This document shows, one piece after another, positions 5,959 through 13,475 of a stretch of 14,105 nucleotides of DNA (positions are counted from its first letter, which is position 1; every line of letters starts with the position of its first letter). Under the pieces are notes generated by a model. It saw only the letters and a list, made by a program, of their open reading frames with translations. It was not told the origin of the DNA and did no database searches. The position numbers and the translations under genes are program-made. Origin of the DNA: Spirochaetia bacterium (GTDB lineage: Bacteria; Spirochaetota; Spirochaetia; Treponematales; Breznakiellaceae); NCBI GenBank assembly GCA_026002045.1, contig BOAV01000064.1, positions 1 to 14,105 on the forward strand, read 5' to 3'.

Positions 5959-6818
5959 TTAATTACGATTCCGCCGCCGGTTTAAGGGCGCTGCTGGAAG
6001 AACGGGGCCTGGGGATGCGGAAAAAGTTCGGCCAGAATTTTTTAATCAACCCCGGCGTCCGTAAAAGACTGGCCGATGCCCTGGAAATAGGGGAGGGGGA
6101 TGAGGTCTGGGAAGTAGGGCCCGGCCTTGGGGCCATGACGAAGGAACTTTTGGATCGGGGAGCCAGGGTCCGGGCCTTTGAGATCGATCCCGGCTTCATC
6201 GGTCTTTTGAAGGAAATTTTTACGGGCCGGGAAGGGTTTACCCTGGTGGAAGGGGATGTGCTCAAGACCTGGCGGCAGGCCGCCGGTTCTTTGGCCCCTT
6301 ATTTGCTGGGGAACCTTCCCTACAATATCGCTTCGGTTCTTTTGGCGAATTTTATCGAAGAAGGCAGGTTTTTCAGGCGGATGGTTGTAACGGTTCAAAA
6401 AGAGGTTGCCCGCCGCATGGCGGCAAAACCGGGTTCCGGTGATTATTCTTCGTTTTCTGTGCTCATAGGTTCCGCCTATAAGGTAAGCCCCTTGATGGTG
6501 ATTGGCGGCGCCTCCTTTTATCCGGCTCCACGGGTGGACTCCCAGGGAATCAGGCTGGATCTCCGCACCGATATTGGGAACCCCCGGCCGACTCTTTTTT
6601 ATCCCCTGGTCCGGCAGCTCTTTTCTTCCCGCCGTAAAACCATAAAAAACAACCTGCAAAGTTTTGTATCATCCCGTATAATCAACCGGGCCCCATTGGA
6701 TATCCTATTGCCCGTGCTGGAACAGTGCGGCATAAAACCGGAGGAGCGGGCGGAAAATTTGACCATAGAAAAATTCGCGGAGCTTGCGGAAAGGCTTGGA
6801 GATGATGGTCTTTTCTGA
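5955..6818 (+). CDS. rsmA: 16S rRNA (adenine1518-N6/adenine1519-N6)-dimethyltransferase
   Basis: A 287-residue homologue of RsmA (KsgA), which uses SAM to dimethylate two adjacent adenines in the 3'-terminal hairpin of 16S rRNA late in 30S assembly. Motifs seen: KKFGQNFLIN (23-32), the SAM-binding loop EVGPGLG (53-59), the acidic FEID after strand 2, GDVL, and the catalytic NLPYNI (120-125). YPAPRVDS and the SSRRKTIKNNL region near the C-terminus are also typical. The length fits the family. It starts at GTG 5955, overlapping the comEC stop by 4 nt (GTGA), with no strong ribosome site of its own, so translation probably depends on termination of comEC. A 17-nt overlap follows with the yggS homologue. 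Confidence 0.95.
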   Translation: MINYDSAAGLRALLEERGLGMRKKFGQNFLINPGVRKRLADALEIGEGDEVWEVGPGLGAMTKELLDRGARVRAFEIDPGFIGLLKEIFTGREGFTLVEGDVLKTWRQAAGSLAPYLLGNLPYNIASVLLANFIEEGRFFRRMVVTVQKEVARRMAAKPGSGDYSSFSVLIGSAYKVSPLMVIGGASFYPAPRVDSQGIRLDLRTDIGNPRPTLFYPLVRQLFSSRRKTIKNNLQSFVSSRIINRAPLDILLPVLEQCGIKPEERAENLTIEKFAELAERLGDDGLF

Positions 6819-7494
6819 TAGATTAAAGGTCATTGAAGAACGGATAGCTCAGGTCTGCCTCCGTTCCGGTCGGAACCGCGCCGATATCGCCCTCATGGGG
6901 GTTTCCAAATTCCATGGAATAGACCGGATAGCAGAGGCCTGGGAGAGCGGGATACGGCTTTTTGGGGAAAGTAGGGTGCAGGAAGCGGAGGAAAAGTTTC
7001 CCGGGTTTAAACCGGCCCACACCGGTGTGGAGCTCCACATGATAGGCTCCCTGCAGCGGAACAAGGCAAAAACCGCGGCATCCCTTTTCGACTGCATTCA
7101 ATCGGTGGATCGGGAATCGATAATCGGGGAGCTGGGAAAACACGCCGTTGAAAGACAAACGCCCCTCAAGGTACTGCTGGAACTTCATACCGGGGAGGAA
7201 TCCAAGGCGGGCTTTCCCGATGAAGAAGGCCTCCTCCGGGCGGCGGAGCTGGTTCTCACCTTTCCCGCACTGGTTCCGGCGGGCTTAATGACCATGGCCC
7301 CCTACTCAGGGGATCCGGAATTGATACGCGGCTCCTTCCGGGCGCTGGTACGGGCCCAGCAAAAGCTGGAGAGGGAATTTCCCGACTCCGACTGGTCCTG
7401 TCTTTCCATGGGCATGTCCAACGATTTTGAGATCGCTATTGAGGAGGGCTCCACCCTGTTACGGATAGGAACTTCCCTGTTTGGGGAGCGGTGA
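6802..7494 (+). CDS. YggS/PLPBP-family pyridoxal phosphate homeostasis protein
   Basis: A 230-residue single-domain alanine-racemase-like barrel protein that binds PLP and helps keep free vitamin B6 and amino-acid pools in balance; no enzyme activity is established for the family. Family motifs: LMGVSKFHG with the PLP-binding Lys36, GIRLFGESRVQEAEEK, HMIGSLQRNKAK, and the C-terminal SMGMSNDFEIAIEEGSTLLRIGTSLFGER-type block (phosphate-binding region). The start is placed at ATG 6802, with AAAGG about 8 nt upstream; a TTG at 6784 and an ATG at 6805 are alternatives. The start overlaps the end of rsmA by 17 nt, and 31 nt separate its stop from the next gene. Confidence 0.92.
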   Translation: MMVFSDRLKVIEERIAQVCLRSGRNRADIALMGVSKFHGIDRIAEAWESGIRLFGESRVQEAEEKFPGFKPAHTGVELHMIGSLQRNKAKTAASLFDCIQSVDRESIIGELGKHAVERQTPLKVLLELHTGEESKAGFPDEEGLLRAAELVLTFPALVPAGLMTMAPYSGDPELIRGSFRALVRAQQKLEREFPDSDWSCLSMGMSNDFEIAIEEGSTLLRIGTSLFGER

Positions 7495-7525
7495 AAGTGG
7501 AATTGATGCCGTGGGAAGGGAATGG

Positions 7526-8041
7526 ATGCCGATAAAAATGAAAAATTTATTGAAATGCACCGCTCCGCTTGTCCTGGCCTTGACGCTCTTGAGCACCGCC
7601 TGTTCTACGGTGACCGGCGGCACGGTTAAACCCACGGCCCCGAAGGATAAGGAGGAATTTCCCCTTTGGGCAAAGGATCTCCGCCGGGGGGAGATCATCG
7701 CCTTCGGCACCTTTCCCTTTACCATGTTTTTTAGCACCTTTATCATGGATGGTATACGGTATATTAACCATGACAATAATCCTCAGTATGCCCCCTGGCC
7801 CTTTAAAACTGCCGGGGCCATTAATATGACCAAGGAAGAACATGAGCTGACCATGCTCATCGCCGGCGCCGCTTCCGTGACCCTGGCCCTGACCGATTTT
7901 ACCATTGTCAAAATCAAGAGATATAAGCTGGCCAAAAAGGCCGAAAAGTTACCTGCCGGAAGTCCCATCATTATTGAGCGGGTCCCCATTGAAGAACCTG
8001 TTCCTCCGGGCCCTGCGCCTGAGGCCGGAGGTCTACCCTGA
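7526..8041 (+). CDS. Small lipoprotein-like protein of unknown function
   Basis: A 171-residue protein I do not recognise. The ATG at 7526 is chosen because AAGGG (7516-7520) lies 5 nt upstream; an ATG at 7538 and a TTG at 7481 are alternatives. The N-terminus (MPIKMKNLLK, hydrophobic 12-22, then STAC) resembles a spirochaetal lipobox with Cys26, though Ser at -3 departs from the usual Leu. Two moderately hydrophobic segments follow (about 54-70, GEIIAFGTFPFTMFFSTFIM; and about 105-125, LTMLIAGAASVTLALTDFTIV). Next come a basic stretch (KIKRYKLAKKAEK) and a proline-rich, acidic C-terminus. It sits inside the operon and ends with a TGATG overlap to the rluD-type gene. The envelope location is likely; the function is unknown. 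Confidence 0.72.
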   Translation: MPIKMKNLLKCTAPLVLALTLLSTACSTVTGGTVKPTAPKDKEEFPLWAKDLRRGEIIAFGTFPFTMFFSTFIMDGIRYINHDNNPQYAPWPFKTAGAINMTKEEHELTMLIAGAASVTLALTDFTIVKIKRYKLAKKAEKLPAGSPIIIERVPIEEPVPPGPAPEAGGLP

Positions 8042-8967
8042 TGCCTTCCTGGTCAGGTATGGTATCGGACCTAATCCCTTCAAGTCTCCGGCTTGACCGG
8101 TATGTATCGGAACAGTTGAATCTCCTTTCCCGTTCCCAAATTAAAACCCGGTCCATGGAGGCGCGGCTTAACGGAAAAGCGGTCAAGCTTTCCCGCATTG
8201 TAAAGCCCGGTGATACCCTGGAGCTTTCCTGGGCAGATCCTGAAAGTACGGATCTTGAAAGCGAAGATCTTCCCCTTAAGGTGATATACGAAGACAGCCG
8301 GGTGATAGTGGTGGACAAGGCACAGGGCATGGTGGTCCACCCCGGAGCGGGCAACCCCAGGGGCACCCTGGCAAATGCGCTGCTGTACCGGCGGCTCCGG
8401 CGATGGGGCGGCGACAAGGTTCCTGCCGGTGAAGGGTGCAGGCCCGGCATCGTACACCGGCTTGATAAGGATACCTCCGGGGTGATGATTGCCGCCTGGG
8501 ATGACGAGGCCCTTGCCTTTCTTTCGGACCAATTTAAGCGCCGCCTGGTACGGAAGACCTATATCGCCATTGTGCAGGGGGTCCCAAAGGAAACATCCGG
8601 CCGCATCGAAACCCTGATAAGCCGGGACAGCCGGGACCGGAAGCGCTTTGCCGTTTCTACCGGCAAGGGGAAAAGCGCCCTCACCCTGTACCGGGTTATC
8701 CGCTCTTGGCAGGGGCATGCCCTGGTCCTGCTGCGGCCCCGAACCGGCCGCACCCATCAGTTGCGTGTCCACATGCGCCATATTGGGCACCCCATCGTGG
8801 GGGACCCCATCTACGGCTTCAGCGATCCCCTTTTTCCTGATGTCTCCCTGATGCTCCACGCCAAAAGCCTTGCCATAACCCTGCCGGGGGACACCGGTCA
8901 GAGGACTTTCAAAGCCCCCCTGCCGGATCGTTTTCATCTTATGATAGAAAGGCTGAATAAAACCTGA
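8041..8967 (+). CDS. rluD: RluD-type 23S rRNA pseudouridine synthase with S4 domain
   Basis: A 308-residue RluA-family pseudouridine synthase. An N-terminal S4 RNA-binding domain (about 15-75: LRLDRYVSEQLNLLSRSQIK ... VKPGDTLEL) precedes the catalytic domain. The active-site segment GIVHRLDKDTSGVM carries the essential Asp142. The downstream signature RTGRTHQLRVHMRHIGHPIVGD is also present. RluD modifies helix 69 of 23S rRNA (U1911/1915/1917 in E. coli); the exact target here is inferred from the S4-plus-RluA architecture and could be that of RluC or another paralogue. GGAGG (8027-8031) lies 9 nt before the ATG. The gene overlaps both neighbours by 1 nt (TGATG at each junction), indicating tight co-translation. 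Confidence 0.9.
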   Translation: MPSWSGMVSDLIPSSLRLDRYVSEQLNLLSRSQIKTRSMEARLNGKAVKLSRIVKPGDTLELSWADPESTDLESEDLPLKVIYEDSRVIVVDKAQGMVVHPGAGNPRGTLANALLYRRLRRWGGDKVPAGEGCRPGIVHRLDKDTSGVMIAAWDDEALAFLSDQFKRRLVRKTYIAIVQGVPKETSGRIETLISRDSRDRKRFAVSTGKGKSALTLYRVIRSWQGHALVLLRPRTGRTHQLRVHMRHIGHPIVGDPIYGFSDPLFPDVSLMLHAKSLAITLPGDTGQRTFKAPLPDRFHLMIERLNKT

Positions 8968-9779
8968 TGTACATTGTTCAAGCCTATGGTACCGAACCCT
9001 TTGTTCTGGCCGAAACGGAAGATTACGCGGTGGTCTATAAGCCCCCCTTTATCCATTCGGTCCCCTTAAAAAAGGCCGAAGGGGAAAAGCCCCTGCCGGG
9101 TTTTCCCACCCTCCTTGACTGGTATGGGCGTATCAGGAAAGAGGCGCTTGAGGTTTCAGGCAGAAAAGAATGTGAAGGGGGCCTGCTCCACCGGCTTGAT
9201 TATGAAACCGAAGGGCTCGTGCTTATCGCAAAAAATCAGGGCGCCATGGACGCCATCCTTGCCCGGCAGGAACAGGGGTTTTTTATAAAGGAATATGGCG
9301 CCGTTTCTTCATCTCCCGGCGCCGCCTGTTCCCCTCTGCCGGGGTTCCCGCCCTTTCCGCAGGATTCCGGCCGCTCTGTACCTTCCCCCATCAAAAGCTA
9401 TTTCAGGCCCTGGGGGCCGGGAAGAAGGGCGGTGCGGCCGGTGGTAACGGAGCCGGGGCTGCTGCGGGAAAAACAAAGGCGGAACATTGCGGCTGATCAG
9501 GGCAAACCTTATATAACAGAGGTGCTGGAAACGGAACATTTGGGGGAGAATTTTGTGTACTTCAAGGTGAGGATTAAACGGGGTTTCCGCCACCAGATCC
9601 GCTGCCACCTTTCCTGGATTGGCAGACCCATCCTTAACGACGGGCTCTACGGCGGGATGATTCTGCACGGAGGGGCTGTCGCGCTCCGGGCGGAGGGTTT
9701 CAGCTTTTACGATCCCGCAAGCGGGGAGAAAAGGGAATATCGCATCCCTCCCTTATCGGCCCCGGCTATTTCAAGGTAG
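8967..9779 (+). CDS. RluA-family pseudouridine synthase without S4 domain
   Basis: A 270-residue second pseudouridine synthase, last gene of the operon. It has GGLLHRLDYETEGLVLIAK with the catalytic Asp78 and RGFRHQIRCHLSWIGRPILNDGLYGG near the C-terminus. There is no S4 domain; the chain begins directly with the catalytic fold (EDYAVVYKPPFIHSVP). Residues about 111-135 are a proline/serine-rich insertion (SSSPGAACSPLPGFPPFPQDSGRS), followed by IKSYFRPWGPGRRAVRPV, which I do not see in the upstream paralogue. The substrate (rRNA or tRNA) cannot be told. The start overlaps the previous stop by 1 nt. Only 15 nt separate its stop from the convergent gene's stop, with no clear terminator between them. 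Confidence 0.88.
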   Translation: MYIVQAYGTEPFVLAETEDYAVVYKPPFIHSVPLKKAEGEKPLPGFPTLLDWYGRIRKEALEVSGRKECEGGLLHRLDYETEGLVLIAKNQGAMDAILARQEQGFFIKEYGAVSSSPGAACSPLPGFPPFPQDSGRSVPSPIKSYFRPWGPGRRAVRPVVTEPGLLREKQRRNIAADQGKPYITEVLETEHLGENFVYFKVRIKRGFRHQIRCHLSWIGRPILNDGLYGGMILHGGAVALRAEGFSFYDPASGEKREYRIPPLSAPAISR

Positions 9780-9794
9780 TCTGTCTATAAGACC

Positions 9795-10445
9795 CTATTT
9801 AGCCTCGACACTCCGCTCGCCGAGGGGATAGGAAGTGACAAAAGTACCGTATTGAATTTCCTGCACTACCTTCTCCTGTTTCCCGTCTTTTCCGGTTTTT
9901 ACCAACACCGGTTTGGGCAAATCTTCCCGGGTGACCGTTATTTTCCGGTTTTTATCAATAATATCATTAATTACTTTTCGTACCTTGTAGGGTCTCCGTA
10001 CGGTGCTGTAACGGGGTAACCTTCCGCCGACACCGGACACCAGTATTGTTCCGTAATTAAAAATAGCGCCCAATAAACTTTGAACGCAAATGATGCTTTC
10101 AACCTTTTCTATGGGCATATCAACCAGGGTGGAAGTAAGGATGCCCTTCTTGAGGATCAAACGCTTATTGGTAATGGAATATTGCACCAGATAAAATTCA
10201 ACCACCTTCCGGATCATATATAATAAAGCCAGTATGAAAATTATTATGAACGCGATTTTATAAAGGGTATTACCTATATCAAAACCAAATGAACCAACAT
10301 AAGATGCGATTATTTCCCTTGTTATTAAAAGTGCGATGGCAGCAACTAAACACAATCCCGGTTTAACCAGGAACATCCAGTGTAATTCGGGATAATAAAT
10401 GGCCTTCTCGCCTTTTTGTAAATTTTTTTTCCCGGTTATATCCAC
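9795..10445 (-). CDS. Membrane protein with bacterial PH-like domain (bPH_2/DUF304)
   Basis: A 216-residue protein starting at GTG 10445, preceded by AAAAGGGGG with 6 nt spacing. Two membrane helices (about 24-44 and 61-79) are followed by a domain with the bPH_2 pattern: EFYLVQYSITNKRLILKKGILTSTLVDMPIEKVESI, then QSLLGAIFNYGTILVSG (about 83-140). The C-terminal 50 residues are charged and likely cytoplasmic. Bacterial PH-domain membrane proteins are usually of unknown function, with some linked to envelope stress or bacteriocin resistance. Its base composition differs from its neighbours (38 G/C of 120 at 10201-10320, about 32%, versus 35 of 60 at 8641-8700). The 112 nt between it and folC contain no strong promoter or terminator that I can defend. 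Confidence 0.82.
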   Translation of the reverse strand: MDITGKKNLQKGEKAIYYPELHWMFLVKPGLCLVAAIALLITREIIASYVGSFGFDIGNTLYKIAFIIIFILALLYMIRKVVEFYLVQYSITNKRLILKKGILTSTLVDMPIEKVESIICVQSLLGAIFNYGTILVSGVGGRLPRYSTVRRPYKVRKVINDIIDKNRKITVTREDLPKPVLVKTGKDGKQEKVVQEIQYGTFVTSYPLGERSVEAK

Positions 10446-10557
10446 ACCCAGCCCCCTTTTCAGGTAAAAACGGCATTCCTGTATCCTGCAAATAGAGAAT
10501 AAACCCCATACCCCTCATTGATCAAGTGCCGGGCCGATAAAGCCGGTTTCGGCAGGT

Positions 10558-11937
10558 TCATCGTATAAGCGCCTTCCGTATCTCCGCCGCCAGGTAAAAT
10601 GACCCTGCCCCCAGAATGGGCAGCCCCTGTTTTTTCCCCAGCTCCAATGCCTTTTCAATGGCGGTCTCCGTTTCCGGTATGAGCAGCACCTCTGTATTTG
10701 CCCCCGCCCTTTCCTTAAAGAGGTTATACACATCCTCGGGACTGCTTTTTTTGAAGGTGCCGGGGGTAGTAATAATGATACAGGAAAAATGGGGGACAAG
10801 GGTTTCCGTCATGGCAAGGGCGTTTTTGTCGGCCACACAGCCGAAGATCAGGATGCCCCCCTCGCCGTAGAGGGAACAGAAGGTCCCGGCGCATTGTTCC
10901 ATGCTTTTGGGGGTATGGGCGCCGTCAATGACAAGTTCCGGGTTTTCCCGGATTTTTTCAAACCGGGCGGGGAGGGTGAAATTTTCAAGCCCCTTTTGTA
11001 CCGTTTCTTCTTCGATTTGGGGAAAGGCGGTTTTTGCGGCGATCACCGCAAGGGCGGCGTTTTGGGCCTGCACGGTTCCGGGCACAGGGATAAAAAGTTT
11101 CAGGGGGGCCGGGAAAAAGCCTTCTTTCAAAAAGCGCAGGGTAAAACGGGTCCCCCCCTTGTGGATTTCCACATCATCTATTGCTGCGGTTTCGGGAAAA
11201 TAGAAAAGTTCAGAATTTTTTTCCGCCGCCCGCTTCCGGAATACCCCCAGGGCTTCATCCTCTTCCCATGCAAGGATCAGGGGCCTGCCCGGCTTGATGA
11301 TCCCCGCCTTTTCCCCGGCGATGGCCGCAAGGGTGTTCCCCAGGACATCGGTGTGTTCCAACTCGATCAGGGTGATCACCGAGGCGAGGGGATCCAGGAT
11401 ATTGGTTGCGTCCAGCCGCCCCCCCAGGCCGGTCTCCACCACCATGGCGTCACAACGGGCCTTCCGGGCGCAAAGGAAAAAGTAGAGCGTAATGAGTTCA
11501 AAAAAGGTGGGCTCCATGCCGCCTTCCAAAGAAGGATCAAAGAGCCGCGAATCGCTTCCGCCCAGGTTCCGCAGTTTTGCTTCGGCTTCTATCAATTCAC
11601 GTCCCGCTTCAACATAGATGGATTCTTCAAAGAATTTATTCCCCAGGGTAATCCGCTCCCGTTTTTCCATCACGTCCGGGGAGGTATACCGGGCGGTCCG
11701 TAAACCCGCTTCTCCAAGAATGGCGGTAATCATCCCCGTAACCGAGCCCTTCCCCTTGGACCCGGCTATATGAATAGCGGGGGCGCAGCTTTCAGGGCGC
11801 CCCGTAAGTTCCGCAAGAACCCTCATCCGGTCCAAACGAAAATTCTTGAAATCCTTCTGACCCCTTTCCATGTTGATGAACCGGGCAATCCAGGCAAAAA
11901 CATCCGCGGAGTTTTTTATAGATACTGAATCATCCAT
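10558..11937 (-). CDS. folC: Bifunctional dihydrofolate synthase/folylpolyglutamate synthase
   Basis: A 459-residue Mur-ligase-superfamily enzyme that adds glutamate to dihydropteroate and/or folates using ATP. Motifs: P-loop GSKGKGS (59-65), YTSPDVMEKRERI (the usual TSPHL has Asp in place of His here), VVETGLGGRLDATNI, ELEHTDVLGNTLAAIAGEKAGIIKPG, and DGAHTPKSM in the C-terminal domain (DGAHNP in most homologues). The ATG at 11937 is preferred over a GTG at 11997: the 20 extra residues match nothing typical of FolC N-termini, and a promoter-like element ends 7 nt before this ATG. Neither start has a Shine-Dalgarno, which fits a leaderless mRNA. It is divergent from murC. A paralogue acting on another substrate is possible but unlikely. 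Confidence 0.9.
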   Translation of the reverse strand: MDDSVSIKNSADVFAWIARFINMERGQKDFKNFRLDRMRVLAELTGRPESCAPAIHIAGSKGKGSVTGMITAILGEAGLRTARYTSPDVMEKRERITLGNKFFEESIYVEAGRELIEAEAKLRNLGGSDSRLFDPSLEGGMEPTFFELITLYFFLCARKARCDAMVVETGLGGRLDATNILDPLASVITLIELEHTDVLGNTLAAIAGEKAGIIKPGRPLILAWEEDEALGVFRKRAAEKNSELFYFPETAAIDDVEIHKGGTRFTLRFLKEGFFPAPLKLFIPVPGTVQAQNAALAVIAAKTAFPQIEEETVQKGLENFTLPARFEKIRENPELVIDGAHTPKSMEQCAGTFCSLYGEGGILIFGCVADKNALAMTETLVPHFSCIIITTPGTFKKSSPEDVYNLFKERAGANTEVLLIPETETAIEKALELGKKQGLPILGAGSFYLAAEIRKALIR

Positions 11938-11943
11938 ACCATG

Positions 11944-11971
11944 ATTGTAAAGCAAGATGCCCGTGTTGCAA
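11944..11971 (-). promoter_or_regulatory. Candidate folC promoter, leaderless start
   Basis: On the minus strand TTGCAA (11966-11971) and TACAAT (11944-11949) are 16 nt apart. Six bases after the -10 box comes the A of the ATG at 11937, the canonical distance to +1, so the mRNA may begin at its start codon. TTGCAA is self-complementary and serves the divergent murC promoter as well. Confidence 0.5.
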
Positions 11972-11994
11972 AAGGGGATTCCCTGGGGTATGAT
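11966..11994 (+). promoter_or_regulatory. Candidate murC promoter sharing the folC -35 box
   Basis: TTGCAA (11966-11971) is followed after 17 nt by TATGAT (11989-11994). The ATG of murC begins at 12000, only five bases downstream, so transcription would start on or next to the initiation codon. A GGGG at 11985-11988 is too far from the ATG (11 nt) to be a good ribosome site and overlaps the spacer. Confidence 0.5.
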
Positions 11995-11999
11995 CACCT

Positions 12000-13475
12000 A
12001 TGGACTTCAATAAGGCTTTGCAGCCGGGAGCCAGGGTTTATTTTATCGGTATCAAAGGGACGGGGACCTGCGCCCTTGCGGAGCTGATGCACAATACCGG
12101 TATTACCGTGAGCGGTTCCGATCGGAGCGAGGTTTTTTATACCGACGGCATCCTCAAGGAGCTGGGCATCCCATATCATGAATCCTTTCAGGCTGAACAC
12201 ATACAGCCGGGGCTTGATCTGGTAATCTATTCGGCGGCCTATTCCTTCGAGACAAACCCCGAAATGGCGGAGGCCCAAAGGCTTAAACTGCCCATTCTGA
12301 AATACACCGATGCCCTGGGATATTATTCCCTTGGCTTCGATTCTTCCGGTGTCGCCGGGGTTCATGGGAAGACCACCACCACCGCCATGGCGGGCTCATT
12401 AATCCGGGGCGCGGGGCTCCCGGCCCAAATTCTCGTGGGCAGCGCAGTCAAGGGCTTTAACGACCGCTCTACCCTTAATCTGGGAAAAAAATATTTTGTC
12501 GCCGAGACCTGTGAATACCGCAGGCATTTCCTGTCTTTCCATCCTCGCAGGATCATCCTTACCGGCGTGGAAAGCGATCACCAGGATTATTACCCCACCT
12601 ACGAATCGATCCGGGACGCCTTTATGGAATACGGCCGCCTTCTTCCCTCCGCGAGCACCGGTGAAGCCGGGGAATTGATTTACTGCGCCGACGATCCCGG
12701 CGCCGCAGAAGTTGCCGCCGCCCTTGAAAAAGAAGGCCGGGGCATCACCCTTGTTCCCTACGGATTTACCGCCACCGGCAACTATCAAATAAGGTCCTAT
12801 GAAGTTTCAAATGAACGGGCGGTGATGCGTCTTGCGTGTTTCCCCGGCGAATTGCGGCTGCGAATCCCCGGACGGCACGAAGCCCTCAACGCCGCGGCGG
12901 CCATGGCGCTGACTTCTTCACTGGTGAAAAAAGAATTTGGCGATGGAAATGGCAATGACGGCTGGAATAATGAGCGGCGGGAAAATGTCAGAAGGGCATT
13001 GGAAGATTTTCGCGGATCAAAGCGGCGGTCTGAAATAATCGGCGAAGTCGGGGGCATCCTTTTCATGGATGATTACGGGCATCACCCCACGGCGATTAAT
13101 ACTACCCTTGCGGGCCTCAAGGAATTCTATCCGAAGCGGCGGCTCATCGTAAGTTTTATGTCCCATACCTATACCCGCACCGCGTCCCTGCTGGATGAAT
13201 TCGCCGCCTCCTTTGAAAAGGCGGATATGGTTATCCTCCACAAGATTTACGGCTCCGCGCGGGAGGAGTACCACGGGGGCGTAACCGGGGAGACCCTGTT
13301 TGAAAAAACCAAAGCTCAGCATGATAACGTGTTCTATGTTGAGGAGCCCCTTGAGGCGGCGTCCATGTTAAAGGGTATACTCAAACCGGGGGATCTCTTT
13401 GTGACCATGGGCGCCGGGGACAACTGGAGACTCGGCAAGGATCTTTACGAATACTACGGAGGCGCAGGCCGATGA
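12000..13475 (+). CDS. murC: UDP-N-acetylmuramate--L-alanine ligase
   Basis: A 491-residue Mur ligase. MurC adds the first amino acid (usually L-Ala) to UDP-MurNAc in cytoplasmic peptidoglycan synthesis. The N-terminal Rossmann-type motif is YFIGIKGTGTCALAELM (14-30), followed by SGSDRSE. The ATP loop is GVHGKTTTT (120-128, Lys124). The central domain has AETCEYRRHFLSFHPRRIILTGVESDHQDYYPTY, a variant with ETCEY where many MurC have EADESD. The ligase domain has DDYGHHPTAI (357-366), SFMSHTYTRT and MGAGDNW. ATG 12000 has no convincing Shine-Dalgarno and lies right after a promoter-like element. The 3' end overlaps the YicC-type gene by 4 nt (ATGA). An Mpl-type recycling ligase is the main alternative; residue patterns fit MurC better. 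Confidence 0.9.
   Translation: MDFNKALQPGARVYFIGIKGTGTCALAELMHNTGITVSGSDRSEVFYTDGILKELGIPYHESFQAEHIQPGLDLVIYSAAYSFETNPEMAEAQRLKLPILKYTDALGYYSLGFDSSGVAGVHGKTTTTAMAGSLIRGAGLPAQILVGSAVKGFNDRSTLNLGKKYFVAETCEYRRHFLSFHPRRIILTGVESDHQDYYPTYESIRDAFMEYGRLLPSASTGEAGELIYCADDPGAAEVAAALEKEGRGITLVPYGFTATGNYQIRSYEVSNERAVMRLACFPGELRLRIPGRHEALNAAAAMALTSSLVKKEFGDGNGNDGWNNERRENVRRALEDFRGSKRRSEIIGEVGGILFMDDYGHHPTAINTTLAGLKEFYPKRRLIVSFMSHTYTRTASLLDEFAASFEKADMVILHKIYGSAREEYHGGVTGETLFEKTKAQHDNVFYVEEPLEAASMLKGILKPGDLFVTMGAGDNWRLGKDLYEYYGGAGR

Noticed and set aside
8080..8937. Long minus-strand open frame opposite the rluD-type gene
   Set aside because: The plus strand has S4 and RluA catalytic motifs; this frame has no domain and is explained by codon bias.
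9780..9800. GTCT-ATA-AGAC between convergent genes as a bidirectional terminator
   Set aside because: A four-base-pair stem without a T-tract is expected by chance.
10518..10557. GCCG-CGGC inverted repeat after folC as terminator
   Set aside because: The stem is only 4-5 bp and the T-tract is three bases, too weak to call.
10789..11703. Long plus-strand open frame opposite folC
   Set aside because: The opposite strand carries clear FolC motifs; this frame shows low-complexity Gly/Phe/Asp-rich sequence typical of antisense to a GC-rich gene.
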